From contig JARFPV010000120.1 of assembly GCA_029288115.1 (NCBI GenBank), forward strand, positions 1-6,780: 6,780 bases of DNA, written 5' to 3'. The stretch is from Akkermansiaceae bacterium. GTDB taxonomy: Bacteria > Verrucomicrobiota > Verrucomicrobiia > Verrucomicrobiales > Akkermansiaceae. Positions within the stretch are counted from its first letter, which is position 1; the number at the start of each line of letters is the position of its first letter. Of the stretch, positions 4,948 through 6,780 are shown piece by piece. Under the pieces are notes generated by a model. It saw nothing but the letters and a program-made list of their open reading frames with translations. It had not been told where the DNA came from and made no database searches. The position numbers were made by a program, and so were the translations under genes.

Positions 4948-6780
4948 TTAGTCGATGTAAAAGAACTCGTTGCTCAGGAGGAGGGTTTGTGCAAGTTGTG
5001 CGAGGGGTGACAGTCCGGAGTCTTGGGGTTGGTGTGCTTGCTTGAGCCAGGACTGGGCGGAGGTTTTTTCTGCGGTTGTGGGGGCGCGTTGGAGGACGGA
5101 TTGATAAATGCTGTCAATGGATGTGTTGTTAGCGGCGATCGCCTTGGCCTCACCGAGGAGGAACGGGCTGTTCATGAGGTAGAGCGCTTGGGTGGGGGTA
5201 GTGGTAGTGGTGCGCTTCATCAGGGCTTCTTCCGAGCCTGGAAAATCGAATGCACGCATGATGGACGGAAGGTAACCGCGGCGTGTCTTTGCGTAGATGG
5301 TGCGCCGACCAATGAAGGGTGCACGGTCTAACTGAAATGGCTTGCCGCCAATTTTCTGTGCTAACCGGCCACTGACTTGCAGGGCGGAATCGCGCCATGC
5401 CTCCAGATCTTTGCGTTGGCGGTTAGCGCGGGCAAAGTAGAGATTCGCGGGGTCTTTTTCGAGCAGTTCAGCAGATGCGAGACTAGATCTTTGCCAGGTT
5501 TGGGAGGTGATGATGTGTCGGATCAGTGCTTTGGTAGACCAGTTGTTTTTTGTTAGGAAAACAGCGAGATGATCGAGTAGTTCAAGCTGGATGGGTCTCG
5601 GTGTTTGTGGTCCGAAGTCGCCGGGTGTATCGACAAGAGAAGATCCCGTTGTGTGCATCCACACACGGTTCGCCCAGACGCGGGCAGTGAGTGGGTTGCG
5701 GTTGTCGGTGAGTCGGTGAGCGAATTCGAGTCGGCCCGACCCTTTGGTGAAGTGTTCGTTTTTATCACGCAAGATTGAGAGGAATGCGCGCGGGACGTGG
5801 TCGCCGAGTGATCTAGGGTTTCCACGTTCGTGGATGCGTGGGGCGAATGGTTTGGGTTTTTCGCGCAGCACCATGGCACGCGGGATGGCGTAGGGGGAGT
5901 TGGCTTGGAATTGATTGACCGCGCCGACGAGCTCGCGGTACTTTTCACGTTGTTTCTGGTTCAGTTTGGTCCCTTTCGGGAGTTTGAAGTTAAGGAGGTC
6001 ACTGGGATATTTGTATTTGGGAGCGCATTTTTGAACGTGTTGGTGGACGGCGCGTATTTTCTTTTGAAGTGCGGCACGGTAGGCGACTGCGCCTGGTTCT
6101 TGAGAAGGCTCGGCGATTTTTGGCAGGATGTTGGGGACTGTGGAGCTGTTGAAAACGCCATAGAGGCCGTAGTAGTCGCTGATCGGGAAGGGGTCGCTTT
6201 TATGGTCGTGGCAGCGTGCGCAGGTGACGGTGAGTCCCATGGTGCTGCGGGTGGCGACGTCGATGCGGTCGGCGATGACGAGGTGGTTTTGTCCCCCCTG
6301 GTAGGCGCGACCGACGGTGAGGAATCCTAGCGCGGCGAGTTCTTTCTGGGGTAGTTTTAGTAAGTCGGCAGCAATTTGCCGGTGGAGGAACTCGTCGTAG
6401 GGGAGGGATTCGTTGAACGAGCGGATGACCCAGTCGCGGTAGGTGTAGGCGTGAGGCAGGTCTTCGTTGTCTTTGAGGGCGGCGCCTCTGGAGTCGGCGT
6501 AGCGAGCGACATCGAGCCAGTGGCGTGCCCAGCGTTCGCCAAATGCCGGGCGGGCGAGGAGGTCAGTTGTGAGGTGGTCGAGCCAGTCGGGTCGTGGGTC
6601 AGAGAGCCATTGCTGTTTTTCTTTGAGAGTCGGCATCAGGCCGGTGATGACGTGGAACGTCCTGCGGACCAACACCTCGCGGGATGCCTGGCTGACCGGG
6701 GTGAGCTGCTTGTTTTTTAAGTTGGTGCTGATCAGGTCGTCAATGGACCGTTGATCAGCCGCAGGCATTTTGAACGCCCA
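4948..6780 (-). CDS. DUF1549/DUF1553 protein with CxxCH motif, N-terminal part beyond the window
   Basis: The visible part carries DUF1549 (about residues 8-210, counted from the Met at 6768) followed by DUF1553 (about 340-600). Markers are FGERWARHWLDVARYADS (76-93), the haem-type motif CARCHDHKSDP (183-193: C183, C186, H187), NPLTARVWANRVW (358-370), TPGDFGPQ (381-388), TPTQALYLMNSPF (525-537) and the typical ending LSNEFFYID (598-606). The Met at 6768 is probably not the start: codons before it read W-A-F-K, matching the 'WAF' segment that in this family links an N-terminal PSCyt1 cytochrome c domain to DUF1549. That domain and the export signal would lie past 6780. The gene is first in an operon with DUF1501, which follows at three bases. 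Such pairs are characteristic of PVC bacteria; their reaction is not established. Confidence 0.92.
   Translation of the reverse strand, partial: WAFKMPAADQRSIDDLISTNLKNKQLTPVSQASREVLVRRTFHVITGLMPTLKEKQQWLSDPRPDWLDHLTTDLLARPAFGERWARHWLDVARYADSRGAALKDNEDLPHAYTYRDWVIRSFNESLPYDEFLHRQIAADLLKLPQKELAALGFLTVGRAYQGGQNHLVIADRIDVATRSTMGLTVTCARCHDHKSDPFPISDYYGLYGVFNSSTVPNILPKIAEPSQEPGAVAYRAALQKKIRAVHQHVQKCAPKYKYPSDLLNFKLPKGTKLNQKQREKYRELVGAVNQFQANSPYAIPRAMVLREKPKPFAPRIHERGNPRSLGDHVPRAFLSILRDKNEHFTKGSGRLEFAHRLTDNRNPLTARVWANRVWMHTTGSSLVDTPGDFGPQTPRPIQLELLDHLAVFLTKNNWSTKALIRHIITSQTWQRSSLASAELLEKDPANLYFARANRQRKDLEAWRDSALQVSGRLAQKIGGKPFQLDRAPFIGRRTIYAKTRRGYLPSIMRAFDFPGSEEALMKRTTTTTPTQALYLMNSPFLLGEAKAIAANNTSIDSIYQSVLQRAPTTAEKTSAQSWLKQAHQPQDSGLSPLAQLAQTLLLSNEFFYID

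Noticed and set aside
5830..6330. 166-residue open frame on the + strand opposite the DUF1549/DUF1553 gene
   Set aside because: It is a low-complexity Gly/Val/Asp-rich shadow of a gene with clear family motifs.
1..6780. CRISPR array, tRNA, rRNA or known riboswitch
   Set aside because: No regularly spaced repeats, cloverleaf or conserved RNA core was found on either strand by reading.

Overview
The window reads as a bacterial contig fragment, most likely from the Verrucomicrobiota or a close PVC relative. This inference rests on the adjacent DUF1549/DUF1553 and Tat-exported DUF1501 genes, a pairing that is very common in Planctomycetota and Verrucomicrobiota, and on the near absence of Shine-Dalgarno sequences. 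The first 54 bases are not genomic. They are an Illumina Nextera (Tn5) read-1 adapter, preceded by what looks like a 10-base index and a run of C. Genome sequence therefore starts at about base 55, and the window is cut at both ends.

The left half is on the + strand. It holds an AEC-family membrane transporter that has lost its N-terminus (to 953). Next is a tightly coupled pair, a 92-residue charged helical protein (1042-1320) and an AbiEii-like nucleotidyltransferase (1317-1886), which looks like a toxin-antitoxin-type module. A C-rich intergenic stretch (1887-2060) contains a possible dispersed repeat, a weak terminator and a promoter candidate. The last + strand gene is an AstE/AspA-family zinc hydrolase (2061-3131) with all its expected metal ligands.

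The right half is on the - strand and meets the left half head to head at about 3131/3159. It holds a small two-helix LapA/DUF1049 membrane protein (3159-3404), a spacer with a perfect 9-bp hairpin (3496-3517), then a two-gene operon read right to left: DUF1549/DUF1553 (running off the window at 6780) followed 3 bp later by a Tat-exported DUF1501 protein (3526-4944). These two are expected to act together outside the cytoplasm. Their biochemical role is not established.

The + strand is richer in G than C in most lines I counted, whichever strand is coding. This suggests a replication strand bias with the DUF operon on the lagging strand. No rRNA, tRNA, CRISPR array, integrase or transposase was seen. 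The best candidates for something less well described are the small-protein/nucleotidyltransferase pair and the C-rich block just after it.
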